DNA from: UBA1794 sp050946375
Lineage (GTDB): Bacteria; Bacteroidota; Bacteroidia; Bacteroidales; Bacteroidaceae
Length of the DNA: 64,000 nucleotides
Direction: 5' to 3'
Assembly: GCA_050946375.1 (NCBI GenBank)
Contig: JBMNUT010000004.1
Location: 119,496-183,495, forward strand
Shown piece after piece: positions 43,436-52,696 of this stretch. The notes under the pieces are model-generated. The model had not been told where the DNA came from. It saw only the letters and a program-made list of their open reading frames with translations, and made no database searches. Position 1 is the first letter of the stretch, and the number at the start of each line of letters is the position of its first letter. The translations under genes were made by a program, and so were the position numbers.

Positions 43436-46363
43436 TTAATCGATGAAGACATCTTCCTCGATTATTTCGTCTTCCGGTTCATACTCTTCCCCTTCCGGTA
43501 ATTCCGGCAGATTCTGCAGCGGCTCGTCAAGCGTATCGCCACCTTCGGGCACTTCGAGCGTATCCTCCAGAGTAGGCAGCTCGCCGAAATTCTCTTCATA
43601 GAAGCGGGCATAGTCATCGAAGCTGTAATACTTCATCAGCAAATCATAGTTGTGCTGCGAAATAATGACGGGTCTGAGCCCACTCAGCTTGGCCACCATG
43701 TCGCCGTCCTTGTAGAGAAGATACATATAGTAGCGCACCTCGTCGAAAGAATTGAAGGGCTCGATTTTCATCATGCGTACGGCGCCCAATTCACTAAACG
43801 AGAGGTCGAAATCTTTCACGATGAAGCTGGCGAAATTGAAGCGTGCCATTTCATAAAGCATACGGTCCTCATCCACCTGTCCCTCGGGGTAAGCCAACAG
43901 GAAGACGTATGGTTCGTCTTTCCCCGGCTGGAATGCATTCGAAAGCGTGTCGACCAGCGTCGTGTCGCCCGCCAGTTCACGGGCGCGAAGCGACCATATC
44001 GAGCCGAAGTCGCTGTCGGCACTCAACAAACGCCCCTCTTCCAGTCCCTTCATGATGTCTGCGGCAAGAGCCGTAATCTCGTTATCGGGATAATTTTGCG
44101 TCACCTCTTTCAACTTCGCCATAAAGTCCTGCCTATCGCCGGTCTTCAGAGATGCCATCGCGTGAAGGAAGAGGAACTTTGCCCGATGCTTACCCATTGC
44201 ATATTTCTTGGCCGCATACTCATCGTTGCGGATAACTTCGTCGAAACGTCCGTCCTTGAAGGCATCATAAGAAGACGCATACAACGAATCTTCACGCTGC
44301 ACGCCGTGAAGCGCATTATCCAGAAAGTCCGGATCGCCCACCGTAAGTGCATACTTACTCTCCGGGAATTGTTCCAGCAGACGCGCCTTAGCCAACTCGG
44401 CATCGGCCTCTTTCCCATAACGGAGATACATCAGATACATGTTATAGTACGTCTCATCCAGACGTTCAAAGTCGGGGAATTCACGAATCAGCCTGTCCCA
44501 CACTTGCGTAGCCAGTGACTCGTCTTCCAATTTATCCTTGTAAATAAGCCCCATGTTGAACAGCCCGTCGCTCAAAATGCGGTTTGATTCAGCCAACTGC
44601 TCTTCGGTCACGGGTATCTGCTTCAGGTAATATTCACGCTGGTGCGGATCGTTTTCCAAGGAATCACTCCGCAACTTGGCCTGCGCCAACGTATCATTCA
44701 TCAGCGAATCTGCCAACATTGCCTGCGCCTGTGCGATGGAGTCTTCCGCCGCATAGTCTATCTCCTCGTAGTCGCTCGTAGCCACCGTCGTCTTGTTGCG
44801 CCGCCGCCAGTTGTCTTCCAGCTTGCGGCTGCCCCACAGGTTCTGGAAAGCCGTCTTTCCCTGCTGCACCGTTTGCGAATTATAGAAATACCACGAGGTG
44901 CTGCCTCCCGTGTTGACCGTGGGAGCTATCGTCTGCTGCTGAGTCAGCGTAGGCGCATTGGCAGCCTGGTCGGCTTCGTGCTGTGCCAACAGCTCGGCCT
45001 CTTCCTGCTTTTTGCGTTCTTCTTCCTCTTTCTTGATGAGGTCTTCGATGATTTTATCGATTATGGCCAGCTGTTCTGTCTCGGGGAGAGTAGCCAAATG
45101 TTGCAAGCTGTCCTGCAACTGCACCGCCTCGGCATAACCGACCAGCTCGTCGAGTACGGCAGAGCGTGCCGACAGCTCCTCAAAGCCGGGATACTCCTTG
45201 TCAATCAAGCCGAGAGCGTCCTGATAACACTGCTGAGCCTCGGTATATTCAAACCGCTCCCAGCACAACTGCGCCAATGTCAGCAAAGCCACGGCTTTCT
45301 CCTTCCCGCCCCGTGTGCTCTTCTCTGCCGCCAGACGGTATTGCTCCATCGCCTTGAGCGTATCCTGCCGGGAAAGATAGATATTTCCTATCGCATAATA
45401 AATCTGGTCCAGATAATCCTTGTTCTTCTGGCTGCGCGCCATACGCTGAAGTTTACGTTCCATCTTCTTCGTCGAGCCGGAAAGTACTTCCGTCTGCCGG
45501 ATTCGGGCGTTAAACTCCATCTCATAAGGCGGACTCTTGCGTATCAGCCGTCCGTAGGTGTCGTATGCTTCCTTGTCTCTGCCCAGATGCTGATACAACT
45601 GGCCCAGCAGAAACAGTTCGCGCTGACGCTGGGTCTTGTTCTTCTCTTTCTTGATGACTTGCTGCAACACCGGTATGGCCTCTTCGTAGCGCTCTTGGCG
45701 GAGCAGATAATTGGCCTGCACATAATTGAAATCACGCTCATGCCGCTTCTGGTAACCCTCCGTACGGGTCAGGGTAAGCGCGTTTTCCGCATCGTAGAAC
45801 CAATCCAACTGCGAATAGCAGCGCGCCAACCAGATGCGCGCATAGGGCAACACCTTCGGATTGTTCTCGTAAAGACGTGCAATGTAGCTGAACGTGGCCG
45901 CAGCTTCCAGGTATTCACCTTTCCAGTATTGCGACTGCCCAATCATCAACCAGGCCCGATAGAGAAACGGATTGAATTCCTTCTGACTGTACCACAGTTT
46001 CTTCTTGGCCGACTGGCGCCCCGCCTTCTTCTTAGGCTTCTTGCGTATGGAGTGCAGCTTGACGCTCTTCTCGCCTTTCTCTATGGCCCGGTCGAAATTG
46101 CTGCTCCCCTGCCCTACGGTGTTCTTGTTGCTCAATGGGTCGAGCGGAATGATATCGCTGTAGTAGTCCTTGTTGCCCTTCATTACGGCATCTACGCCAT
46201 CGCGGAAAGCTACGGAACCGTTGTAAAAGACATTGTAGCGCGTCGTAAACGAATGGTAAAAACGAGTCCACCGCGTATTTTTCTTGACCGAACAGCCGCC
46301 CGCTATCAAGACTAATACGCTCATCCACAACCATAAGAGGTGCAAACGGCTTCTGTGCTTCAT
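43436..46363 (-). CDS. porW: PorW/SprE-type TPR lipoprotein
   Basis: An exported lipoprotein of 975 residues: lipobox LVLIAGGC with Cys24, then RWTRFYHSFTTRYNVFYNGS, the family-typical opening of SprE/PorW. A long TPR solenoid follows (about 120-420 and 590-720), interrupted by a low-complexity Glu/Ala/Gln-rich segment (about 420-490). The tail is very acidic. In Flavobacterium and Porphyromonas the homologue is a type IX secretion component joining the inner-membrane motor to outer-membrane parts. It lies 126 bp upstream of porX on the same strand. Confidence 0.9.
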   Translation of the reverse strand: MKHRSRLHLLWLWMSVLVLIAGGCSVKKNTRWTRFYHSFTTRYNVFYNGSVAFRDGVDAVMKGNKDYYSDIIPLDPLSNKNTVGQGSSNFDRAIEKGEKSVKLHSIRKKPKKKAGRQSAKKKLWYSQKEFNPFLYRAWLMIGQSQYWKGEYLEAAATFSYIARLYENNPKVLPYARIWLARCYSQLDWFYDAENALTLTRTEGYQKRHERDFNYVQANYLLRQERYEEAIPVLQQVIKKEKNKTQRQRELFLLGQLYQHLGRDKEAYDTYGRLIRKSPPYEMEFNARIRQTEVLSGSTKKMERKLQRMARSQKNKDYLDQIYYAIGNIYLSRQDTLKAMEQYRLAAEKSTRGGKEKAVALLTLAQLCWERFEYTEAQQCYQDALGLIDKEYPGFEELSARSAVLDELVGYAEAVQLQDSLQHLATLPETEQLAIIDKIIEDLIKKEEEERKKQEEAELLAQHEADQAANAPTLTQQQTIAPTVNTGGSTSWYFYNSQTVQQGKTAFQNLWGSRKLEDNWRRRNKTTVATSDYEEIDYAAEDSIAQAQAMLADSLMNDTLAQAKLRSDSLENDPHQREYYLKQIPVTEEQLAESNRILSDGLFNMGLIYKDKLEDESLATQVWDRLIREFPDFERLDETYYNMYLMYLRYGKEADAELAKARLLEQFPESKYALTVGDPDFLDNALHGVQREDSLYASSYDAFKDGRFDEVIRNDEYAAKKYAMGKHRAKFLFLHAMASLKTGDRQDFMAKLKEVTQNYPDNEITALAADIMKGLEEGRLLSADSDFGSIWSLRARELAGDTTLVDTLSNAFQPGKDEPYVFLLAYPEGQVDEDRMLYEMARFNFASFIVKDFDLSFSELGAVRMMKIEPFNSFDEVRYYMYLLYKDGDMVAKLSGLRPVIISQHNYDLLMKYYSFDDYARFYEENFGELPTLEDTLEVPEGGDTLDEPLQNLPELPEGEEYEPEDEIIEEDVFID

Positions 46364-46460
46364 TTGTCGTCTTTTCCTAAATCCGTCGCGCTAAATTACC
46401 TATTATAACGGAAAGAAGCGGGATAAAGTGCGCAGAACCTCCACTTTTTCTTAGCTGCCT

Positions 46461-46545
46461 CCCGGAAAAAGCACTGCACCGCTTCGAGAAAAGACGCAGT
46501 GCAACGGTCAAAAACCTGCAAGGCTTTTGCGAAAAAGCAGCAGTG
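46461..46545. repeat. TGCA-type tandem repeat array, 3-4 units, between porW and the OmpA gene
   Basis: Units begin AAAAAGCACTGCACCGC, AAAAGACGCAGTGCAACG, AAAAACCTGCAAGGC and AAAAAGCAGCAGTG, about 23, 21 and 22 bp apart. It occupies the middle of the 299-bp gap between divergent genes. Confidence 0.78.
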
Positions 46546-46616
46546 ATAAGATTAAAAACACTTAAATAAGGACACAAATCCGCTTCTGCAGAGAAATAGT
46601 TATTTTGCGAAAGACG

Positions 46617-46624
46617 TATATTTG
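46617..46624 (+). promoter_or_regulatory. -7 box TATATTTG for the OmpA-family lipoprotein
   Basis: TAnnTTTG match 38 bp before ATG 46663. Confidence 0.6.
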
Positions 46625-46662
46625 CAGCCAATTCAGTTACAAAAACAAAACATTCAGAAATT

Positions 46663-47337
46663 ATGAAGAACTTGAAAATTTGCGCACTGCTTCTCAGTGC
46701 AAGCATTTTATTAGCAAGTTGCGGTATGAACAACACAGCAAAAGGTGCCCTGATCGGTGCCGGTGGCGGTACAGCGCTGGGCGCACTCATCGGTAAATGG
46801 TCAGGCAATACAGCTCTGGGCGCTGGTATCGGTGCCGTAGCAGGTACAGCAGCCGGAGTCATCATCGGTAAGAAGATGGATAAAGCCAAAGAACAAGCCG
46901 CTCAGATAGAAGGTGCAACGGTAGAAGCCGAAACCGACTCGGAAGGAAATACCGTAGCAGTAAAGGTTACGCTTGCCGGTGACGTAACTTTCGCTACCAA
47001 CCAAGCTACCCTGAACGCCGCTTCGAAGAGCTCGCTCTCTACCTTCGCACAGCAACTGGCAAGCGATGTAGACCTGGCAGTAATCGGTCATACGGACAAC
47101 ACGGGCACAGATGCCATCAACAACCCGCTCTCTGAGAACCGCGCCCTTGCCGTTAAGAACTATCTGGTAGAACAAGGTATCGCCTCCTCACGGTTCAAAT
47201 CCGTAATCGGAAAAGGCTCTACCGAACCGGTAGCTACGAACAGCACCGCCGAAGGCCGCGCACAAAACCGCCGCGCCGAGCTGTATCTGCTGCCAAGCCA
47301 GACAATGATAAACAACGCCAACAACGGAGTACAATAA
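46663..47337 (+). CDS. OmpA-family lipoprotein with glycine zipper
   Basis: A 224-residue outer-membrane-associated lipoprotein: signal MKNLKICALLLSASILLASC with Cys20 lipidated. A glycine-zipper hydrophobic stretch follows (about 28-70: GALIGAGGGTALGALIG; GAGIGAVAGTAAGVIIG), and an OmpA C-terminal peptidoglycan-binding domain (about 95-215: VIGHTDNTGTDAINN; LSENRALAVKNYLVEQG; NRRAELYL). It tethers the outer membrane to peptidoglycan, like YiaD/Pal. Own promoter and terminator. Confidence 0.93.
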   Translation: MKNLKICALLLSASILLASCGMNNTAKGALIGAGGGTALGALIGKWSGNTALGAGIGAVAGTAAGVIIGKKMDKAKEQAAQIEGATVEAETDSEGNTVAVKVTLAGDVTFATNQATLNAASKSSLSTFAQQLASDVDLAVIGHTDNTGTDAINNPLSENRALAVKNYLVEQGIASSRFKSVIGKGSTEPVATNSTAEGRAQNRRAELYLLPSQTMINNANNGVQ

Positions 47338-47398
47338 GCCTGAAAACGAAAGCAAATCGCCAATTAGCACTTGGCACATACTGAAATAAACAACTATG

Positions 47399-47440
47399 CA
47401 GGCGGACTATTACTTCCATAAATAGTCCGCCTGTTTATTA
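47399..47440. terminator. Terminator after the OmpA-family gene
   Basis: CAGGCGGACTATT pairs perfectly with AATAGTCCGCCTG (13 bp), followed by TTTATTATT. Confidence 0.85.
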
Positions 47441-47462
47441 TTAGGAAATAGCTACTGAAAAC

Positions 47463-48179
47463 ATGAAAAAGAAACTACGAATCGCTACAAGAATCAAAAG
47501 GATTGTCATAGGACTGGCCTTGTTCTTTTTCATTTCGTCAGTTTCTGCGGTAATTCTGTACCGCTTCGTGCCCGTACCGGCTTCACCCCTCATGTTTATC
47601 CGCCTGTTTCAGCAGAAAGCCAAGGGGGAAGAACTGAAATGGAAGCATAAATGGGTACCCAAGGAAGACATCTCGCCCCATCTGGCCAACGCGGTCATCG
47701 CTTCAGAAGACAATCTTTTCCCCACGCACCACGGATTTGACTTCAAGGCCATCGAGACTGCCATCATCGACCACAGCGAAAAAGGCAAACGCCTGCGCGG
47801 AGGAAGCACCATCAGCCAGCAAACGGCCAAGAACGTATTCCTCTGGCCTTCGTCCACATGGGTGCGAAAAGGATTCGAAGCCTATTTCACCGTACTCATC
47901 GAACTGTTTTGGAGCAAAGAACGCATCATGGAAGTGTACCTGAATACCATCGAAATGGGCGATGGAATCTACGGTGCAGAAGCCGTGGCACAAGCCCACT
48001 TCGGCACGAGCGCAGCCAATCTCACCCGACAGCAATGCGCCCTGATAGCCGCTACGCTGCCCAATCCGTTGAAGTATGACTCCGCCCATCCCACTCCCTA
48101 CCTGCTCAAGCGGCGCAGACAAATACTGAGAGTCATGAGGCATCTGCCTTACTTCCCGCCTCCCAAGGAGAGCAAATAA
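47463..48179 (+). CDS. mtgA: Monofunctional biosynthetic peptidoglycan transglycosylase
   Basis: Polymerises lipid II without cross-linking. One N-terminal helix (about 15-38) anchors a GT51 domain: catalytic Glu in SEDNLFPTHHGFD, RGGSTISQQTAKNVFLW, VRKGFEAYFTVLIE and ERIMEVYLNTIEMGDGIYG. The 238 residues end right after the GT domain, with no transpeptidase. It is followed after 15 bp by the DUF5103 gene. Confidence 0.95.
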   Translation: MKKKLRIATRIKRIVIGLALFFFISSVSAVILYRFVPVPASPLMFIRLFQQKAKGEELKWKHKWVPKEDISPHLANAVIASEDNLFPTHHGFDFKAIETAIIDHSEKGKRLRGGSTISQQTAKNVFLWPSSTWVRKGFEAYFTVLIELFWSKERIMEVYLNTIEMGDGIYGAEAVAQAHFGTSAANLTRQQCALIAATLPNPLKYDSAHPTPYLLKRRRQILRVMRHLPYFPPPKESK

Positions 48180-48194
48180 ACAAACTACTTTGAT

Positions 48195-49493
48195 ATGATG
48201 ATAAAGTATCTGACCTTCATTCTCACCCTTTGCCTTTTCCCGTTTTGCAGCTATTCGCAAAACAGCGAAATCCTGAGCCCCTACATCAAGACCCTGCTGG
48301 TATGGGTCGATGACGACTGGAGCCGTCTGCCGGTCATGTCACTGGAACAAGGCGAAACCATAAGCATCCGCTTCGACGAACTCTCGCCCGAATACCGGCG
48401 CTATGCCTATACCATTAAATACTGCAACGCTGACTGGAGCGATTCATACCTGTCTGAAACGGAATACATGATAGGCTTCAACGGGAATACCATCGACGAC
48501 TACGAGCACTCCATGAATACGCTCGTGGAGTACACCCACTACCACTTGACCATACCCAACGAAGACGTGCGGATTACCCGAGCCGGAAATTACGAAGTAC
48601 GCATCTACGACGAAGAAAAAGGAGTTCAGGAGCCTGCCGTCATAGCACGCTTCAGCGTCGTTTCGCCCAAGGTTGCAATCGGCGCCAGCGTAAGTTCGAA
48701 TACGGACATCGACCTGAACCGTACCCACCAGCAGGTGAGCTTCCACATTAACTATAAGGATTTATCCGTAAACGACCCGATTAACGAATTTACCGTCATC
48801 GTGCGGCAGAACAACCGCACGGACAATCAGGTAACCGGACTGAAACCCAGCTACATCACATCCTCGGGACTTCGGTACGAGCACAACCGGAGCCTCATTT
48901 TCGATGCAGGGAATGAGTACCGCCGCTTCGAAATGATTTATTACAACCAGGCCGGAATGGGCATTGAGCGCATAGGCAGCTACGACGACTATTACCATGC
49001 TACGCTTTATGCCGATGCACCCCGGAGCAAATATGTGTACGACGAAGACCAGGACGGCGCTTTCCTGATTCGGAACAGCGATACCCGTACTTCTGTCTAC
49101 AGCCCCCATACGGAAAGCGACTACCTGTTCGTACATTTCACCTTCCTCCCCGAAGAAAAAGACGCAGAACTGCAAAACGGGGAAATATACCTGAATGGAT
49201 TCTTCACGCACAACAGCCTTTCCCCCGAATACCGCTTGACCTACAACCCCGATGCCGGCTGCTACGAAAATACCCAGCTGATGAAACAGGGATACTACAA
49301 CTATCAGTATCTTTTCTACCCGCAGGGCACCTCGATATCAGGAAGAACTGCTGCCGGAAAGAGCACCCTGGCCCCTACCGAAGGGAACTTCTACGAAACC
49401 GAAAACGAGTATCAGATTTATGTTTACCACAGAGGTTTCGGACAACGATGCGACGAATTAGTCGGATTCACACAAATCAAAACCCTCGAATAA
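48195..49493 (+). CDS. DUF5103 / type IX secretion plug-like exported protein
   Basis: A 432-residue exported beta-rich protein with a signal peptide (about 1-21, IKYLTFILTLCLFPFCSYSQ). Conserved blocks include IRFDELSPEYRRYAYTIKYCNADW, RTHQQVSFHINY-type strands and YVYDEDQDGAFLIRN, placing it in the family now named T9SS plug (first domain), whose Flavobacterium member closes the SprA pore. No SprA is seen here. It is probably cotranscribed with mtgA, 15 bp upstream. Function outside T9SS organisms is unknown. Confidence 0.85.
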   Translation: MMIKYLTFILTLCLFPFCSYSQNSEILSPYIKTLLVWVDDDWSRLPVMSLEQGETISIRFDELSPEYRRYAYTIKYCNADWSDSYLSETEYMIGFNGNTIDDYEHSMNTLVEYTHYHLTIPNEDVRITRAGNYEVRIYDEEKGVQEPAVIARFSVVSPKVAIGASVSSNTDIDLNRTHQQVSFHINYKDLSVNDPINEFTVIVRQNNRTDNQVTGLKPSYITSSGLRYEHNRSLIFDAGNEYRRFEMIYYNQAGMGIERIGSYDDYYHATLYADAPRSKYVYDEDQDGAFLIRNSDTRTSVYSPHTESDYLFVHFTFLPEEKDAELQNGEIYLNGFFTHNSLSPEYRLTYNPDAGCYENTQLMKQGYYNYQYLFYPQGTSISGRTAAGKSTLAPTEGNFYETENEYQIYVYHRGFGQRCDELVGFTQIKTLE

Positions 49494-49570
49494 GCGGCTT
49501 TCTTGAAGATTAAATGAAGCTTTTCTACAACAAAAGGCAATTTATTTTTTTGCTATGCCAGCATATTCCG

Positions 49571-49578
49571 TACCTTTG
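49571..49578 (+). promoter_or_regulatory. Promoter for prs: TTTG and TACCTTTG with 18-bp spacing
   Basis: The -7 box TACCTTTG and a -33-like TTTG at 49549-49552 fit the Bacteroidetes sigma-ABfr promoter; the ATG is 35 bp downstream. Confidence 0.65.
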
Positions 49579-49613
49579 CACAATACTTAAAAACTATAAA
49601 GTAAAAACACACG

Positions 49614-50552
49614 ATGAGCGAAAAAGCACCTTTTTTGGTTTTTTCCGGTACAAAATCCCGATATTTGGCCGAAAAAATATGTTCATGCCTCGGCTGTCCC
49701 TTGGGAAATATGAACATTACCCATTTTGCCGACGGAGAGTTTTCAGTTTCTTATGAAGAGTCGATACGCGGTTCCCACGTATTTCTGGTGCAATCCACTT
49801 TCCCCAACTCGGATAACCTCATGGAACTGCTGCTCATGATAGACGCAGCCAAACGAGCTTCGGCAAAAAGCATTGTAGCGGTAATCCCCTATTTCGGATG
49901 GGCCCGGCAAGACAGAAAAGACAAGCCCCGCGTATCCATCGGAGCCAAACTGGTGGCTGACATGCTGAGCGTGGCTGGTATCGACCGACTGATTACCATG
50001 GACTTGCATGCCGACCAGATACAAGGTTTCTTCGATATACCGGTGGATCACTTGTATGCATCTTCCGTTTTTCTTCCTTATATACAGTCGTTGAACCTGG
50101 ACGAGCTGGTTATTGCCACTCCCGACGTAGGCGGTTCCAAACGTGCCAATACGTTCAGCAAATATTTAGGCGTGCCTTTGGTTTTGTGCAACAAGCAAAG
50201 ACTGAGACCCAACGAGGTGGCAGCGATGCAAATCATAGGCGATGTGGTTGGAAAGAACGTAATTCTGGTGGACGACATGGTAGACACTGCCGGAACAATC
50301 AGTAAGTCTGCCGACCTGATGATGCAGAACGGAGCAAAATCCGTACGCGCCATGGCCAGCCACTGCGTAATGAGTAACCCGGCTTCCGAGCGGGTTGACG
50401 ACTCGTCGCTTACTGAAATCGTATTTACCGACAGCATTCCCTATCACGGGAACAGCAAAAAGGTAAAACAGCTCTCTATTGCCGGCATCTTTGCCGAGAC
50501 GATTCGCCGCGTAGTCAATAACGAATCCATCAGTTCGCAATACCTCATTTAG
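49614..50552 (+). CDS. prs: Ribose-phosphate pyrophosphokinase (PRPP synthetase)
   Basis: Makes PRPP, the shared precursor of purines, pyrimidines, histidine, tryptophan and NAD, which links it to the his operon here. 312 residues: FSGTKSRYLAEKIC, THFADGEFSVSYEESIRGS, IPYFGWARQDRKDKPRVSI, DLHADQIQGFFDIPVDHLY and the PRPP-binding loop ILVDDMVDTAGTI. Own promoter and terminator. Confidence 0.96.
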   Translation: MSEKAPFLVFSGTKSRYLAEKICSCLGCPLGNMNITHFADGEFSVSYEESIRGSHVFLVQSTFPNSDNLMELLLMIDAAKRASAKSIVAVIPYFGWARQDRKDKPRVSIGAKLVADMLSVAGIDRLITMDLHADQIQGFFDIPVDHLYASSVFLPYIQSLNLDELVIATPDVGGSKRANTFSKYLGVPLVLCNKQRLRPNEVAAMQIIGDVVGKNVILVDDMVDTAGTISKSADLMMQNGAKSVRAMASHCVMSNPASERVDDSSLTEIVFTDSIPYHGNSKKVKQLSIAGIFAETIRRVVNNESISSQYLI

Positions 50553-50606
50553 TAAAAAGGACAAAGAACTTAAATTGAGCGATACAGATAAAATCACAGA
50601 AAGAGA

Positions 50607-50639
50607 AAAGCCGCTTCCCGACAAAGCGGCTTTCTTTTT
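50607..50639 (+). terminator. Terminator after prs
   Basis: AAAGCCGCTT pairs with AAGCGGCTTT across a 7-nt loop, then CTTTTT. Confidence 0.85.
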
Positions 50640-50660
50640 CATAAACCTCAAATTCTGTTT

Positions 50661-52673
50661 ATGAGACATATATTCATTCCATTTCTTTTCTTCTGCGGAT
50701 GTTCCGTTCTTCATGCGCAGGACAGTAAAAAGCCAGTCCTACAGACTGACAATTTCATCGAGCAGTCCAAGAAATTTCCGGCAGTGAATCTCTTGGATAG
50801 TACAGCCGTGGACATACAAGACAACGGCTCCGGGACCTTTCACATACGGCGCATCGTGCAAATTAACAATGCACAAGGCGCTTTGCAAAACCGTGTTCTG
50901 GTCTACGACTACGACCCTTTCACGGCGATGGCCTCGTTTCAGAATGTAACAGTCTACCGTGCCTCGGGCGATACGGTACAGATTGATGTGACAAAAGCCC
51001 AGGATTATGTAGCACCGGCACGCATGATTTACTGGAGTGCACGGCAAATAATGATCGAAATCGGCGCTTTGCAGCCCGGAGACATTATTGATTATACGAT
51101 TTCGAAGAAAGGGTTTACCTATGCCCTGCTGGCCTCAGCGGGCGGTACGGCAGCCGTTTCTACCGGCTCACCCGCCATCGACACGGACGACGAAAGCCGT
51201 TTTATCCCGCCGATGAAAGGTGAATTCTACGACATTATCCCCTTCTGGAGCACAACGCCCACCCTGCGGAAGGTGTACCGCATGGCTATCCCCCGCAACC
51301 GCGACATGCAATACAAGGTATATCAAGGTGACTGCGCTATTTCTGTACTTTACGAAGGAGACAAGAAGGTATATTCTTTCTCGCTGGACCGTATGCTTCC
51401 GCCTAAAAGAGAGTCGAACTCGCTGGATTACTTCGACTATGCGCCCAAAATACTGGCCTCCTCTACCAGTGACTGGAAAGCCAAATCCATTTGGTTCAGC
51501 AAGGTGAACGAAGATTACGGCAGCTTCAACCCCATTCCCGAAGCCGAAAAGAAAGTAAAAGAACTGCTGAAAGGCAAAAAGAGCGAGATGGAAAAGATTT
51601 CCGTCCTTGCCCACTGGGTAGCCGACAACATTCGCTATTCCGGAATCCACATGGGAAAAGGCGAAGGCTACACGCTGCACAATCTGAAAATGAACTATAC
51701 CGACCGCTGTGGCGTATGCAAAGACATCGCTTCCACACTGGTCAGCTTCCTGAGAATTGCCGGCTTTAAGGCATACCCGGCCATGACGATGGCTGGAAGC
51801 CGAATCGAAAGAGAAATTCCGGCAGACCACTTCAACCACTGCGTTACCGTTGTGGAACTTTCCGACGGCACTTTAATGCCTATCGACCCGACATGGATTC
51901 CTTTCAGCCGGGAGTTGTGGAGCAGCGCGGAGCAACAACAGAACTATCTCCCCGGACTTCCGGAAGGTTCCGACCTTTGCGTTACGCCCATCTCCGCACC
52001 GGAAAACCACTACCTCCGCATGAAAGCGAAAACGCGCCTCGCCAAAGACGGAACTCTTACGGGGGAAATTCAGATTTCCGCCGAGGGTTATACCGATTTG
52101 GGCCTGCGCCGTCCCTTCACGCAGGGCTGGGAAAACCAATGGTTCAATGCCATGGAGCAACAATTCAAGGCAGTATCGCCGCGTGCACGCCTCATAAAAG
52201 CTGATTGGGGCAAGAACCCGCGCGACTACATGGCCGCTCCGCTCAGCCTGTCCTTCCGTTTTGAGATTCCCGGCTATGCCCTTATTACAGAAGAAGGAGA
52301 CGAATTTCTGGTAAAACCCTTCCTGATGTCCCAACTGTTTGCCCGCAACCGGGCAGAAAGCCGCTTGGATATCAGCCCCGAGCAGCGGGAATTCGGTTTC
52401 CAGATCTCCTGCTCACAACTTTTAGAGTTAGACGAAACCATGACACTGCCCTCGGGCTATCAGCTCACCGACGGTGCCAAAGAAAATAAGACGGAAGACA
52501 ACGAAGTGGCCAGCTCCAACGGAAGCCTCCAGGTTAACGGCAATACGCTTAACTTCCACCAGGAACTCTCCCTCGGCAAGCGCGTCTTTACCGCCGAAGA
52601 CTGGGAACAAGTGCGTACAGCGGTGCAGAATTACCGCAGTTTCGATTCCTATTTGGTTTTTCAGAAGAAATAA
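50661..52673 (+). CDS. Exported DUF3857 / transglutaminase-like protein, intact triad
   Basis: A 670-residue exported protein: signal peptide about 1-19 (IFIPFLFFCGCSVLHAQ), DUF3857 beta domain (about 45-240), transglutaminase-like core (about 300-420), and a C-terminal beta domain. The Cys-His-Asp triad is in place: C353 in RCGVCKDIAS, H393 in DHFNHCVTVV and D409 in PIDPTWIPF. Members may cleave or cross-link peptides; the actual reaction is unknown. A related but altered paralogue follows after 23 bp. Confidence 0.88.
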   Translation: MRHIFIPFLFFCGCSVLHAQDSKKPVLQTDNFIEQSKKFPAVNLLDSTAVDIQDNGSGTFHIRRIVQINNAQGALQNRVLVYDYDPFTAMASFQNVTVYRASGDTVQIDVTKAQDYVAPARMIYWSARQIMIEIGALQPGDIIDYTISKKGFTYALLASAGGTAAVSTGSPAIDTDDESRFIPPMKGEFYDIIPFWSTTPTLRKVYRMAIPRNRDMQYKVYQGDCAISVLYEGDKKVYSFSLDRMLPPKRESNSLDYFDYAPKILASSTSDWKAKSIWFSKVNEDYGSFNPIPEAEKKVKELLKGKKSEMEKISVLAHWVADNIRYSGIHMGKGEGYTLHNLKMNYTDRCGVCKDIASTLVSFLRIAGFKAYPAMTMAGSRIEREIPADHFNHCVTVVELSDGTLMPIDPTWIPFSRELWSSAEQQQNYLPGLPEGSDLCVTPISAPENHYLRMKAKTRLAKDGTLTGEIQISAEGYTDLGLRRPFTQGWENQWFNAMEQQFKAVSPRARLIKADWGKNPRDYMAAPLSLSFRFEIPGYALITEEGDEFLVKPFLMSQLFARNRAESRLDISPEQREFGFQISCSQLLELDETMTLPSGYQLTDGAKENKTEDNEVASSNGSLQVNGNTLNFHQELSLGKRVFTAEDWEQVRTAVQNYRSFDSYLVFQKK

Positions 52674-52696
52674 AAAACAGAAATCACTAAAGACCT

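Noticed and set aside
44642..46315. 557-codon open frame antisense to porW
   Set aside because: Leucine/arginine-rich shadow of a TPR gene with biased third positions; no family motifs.
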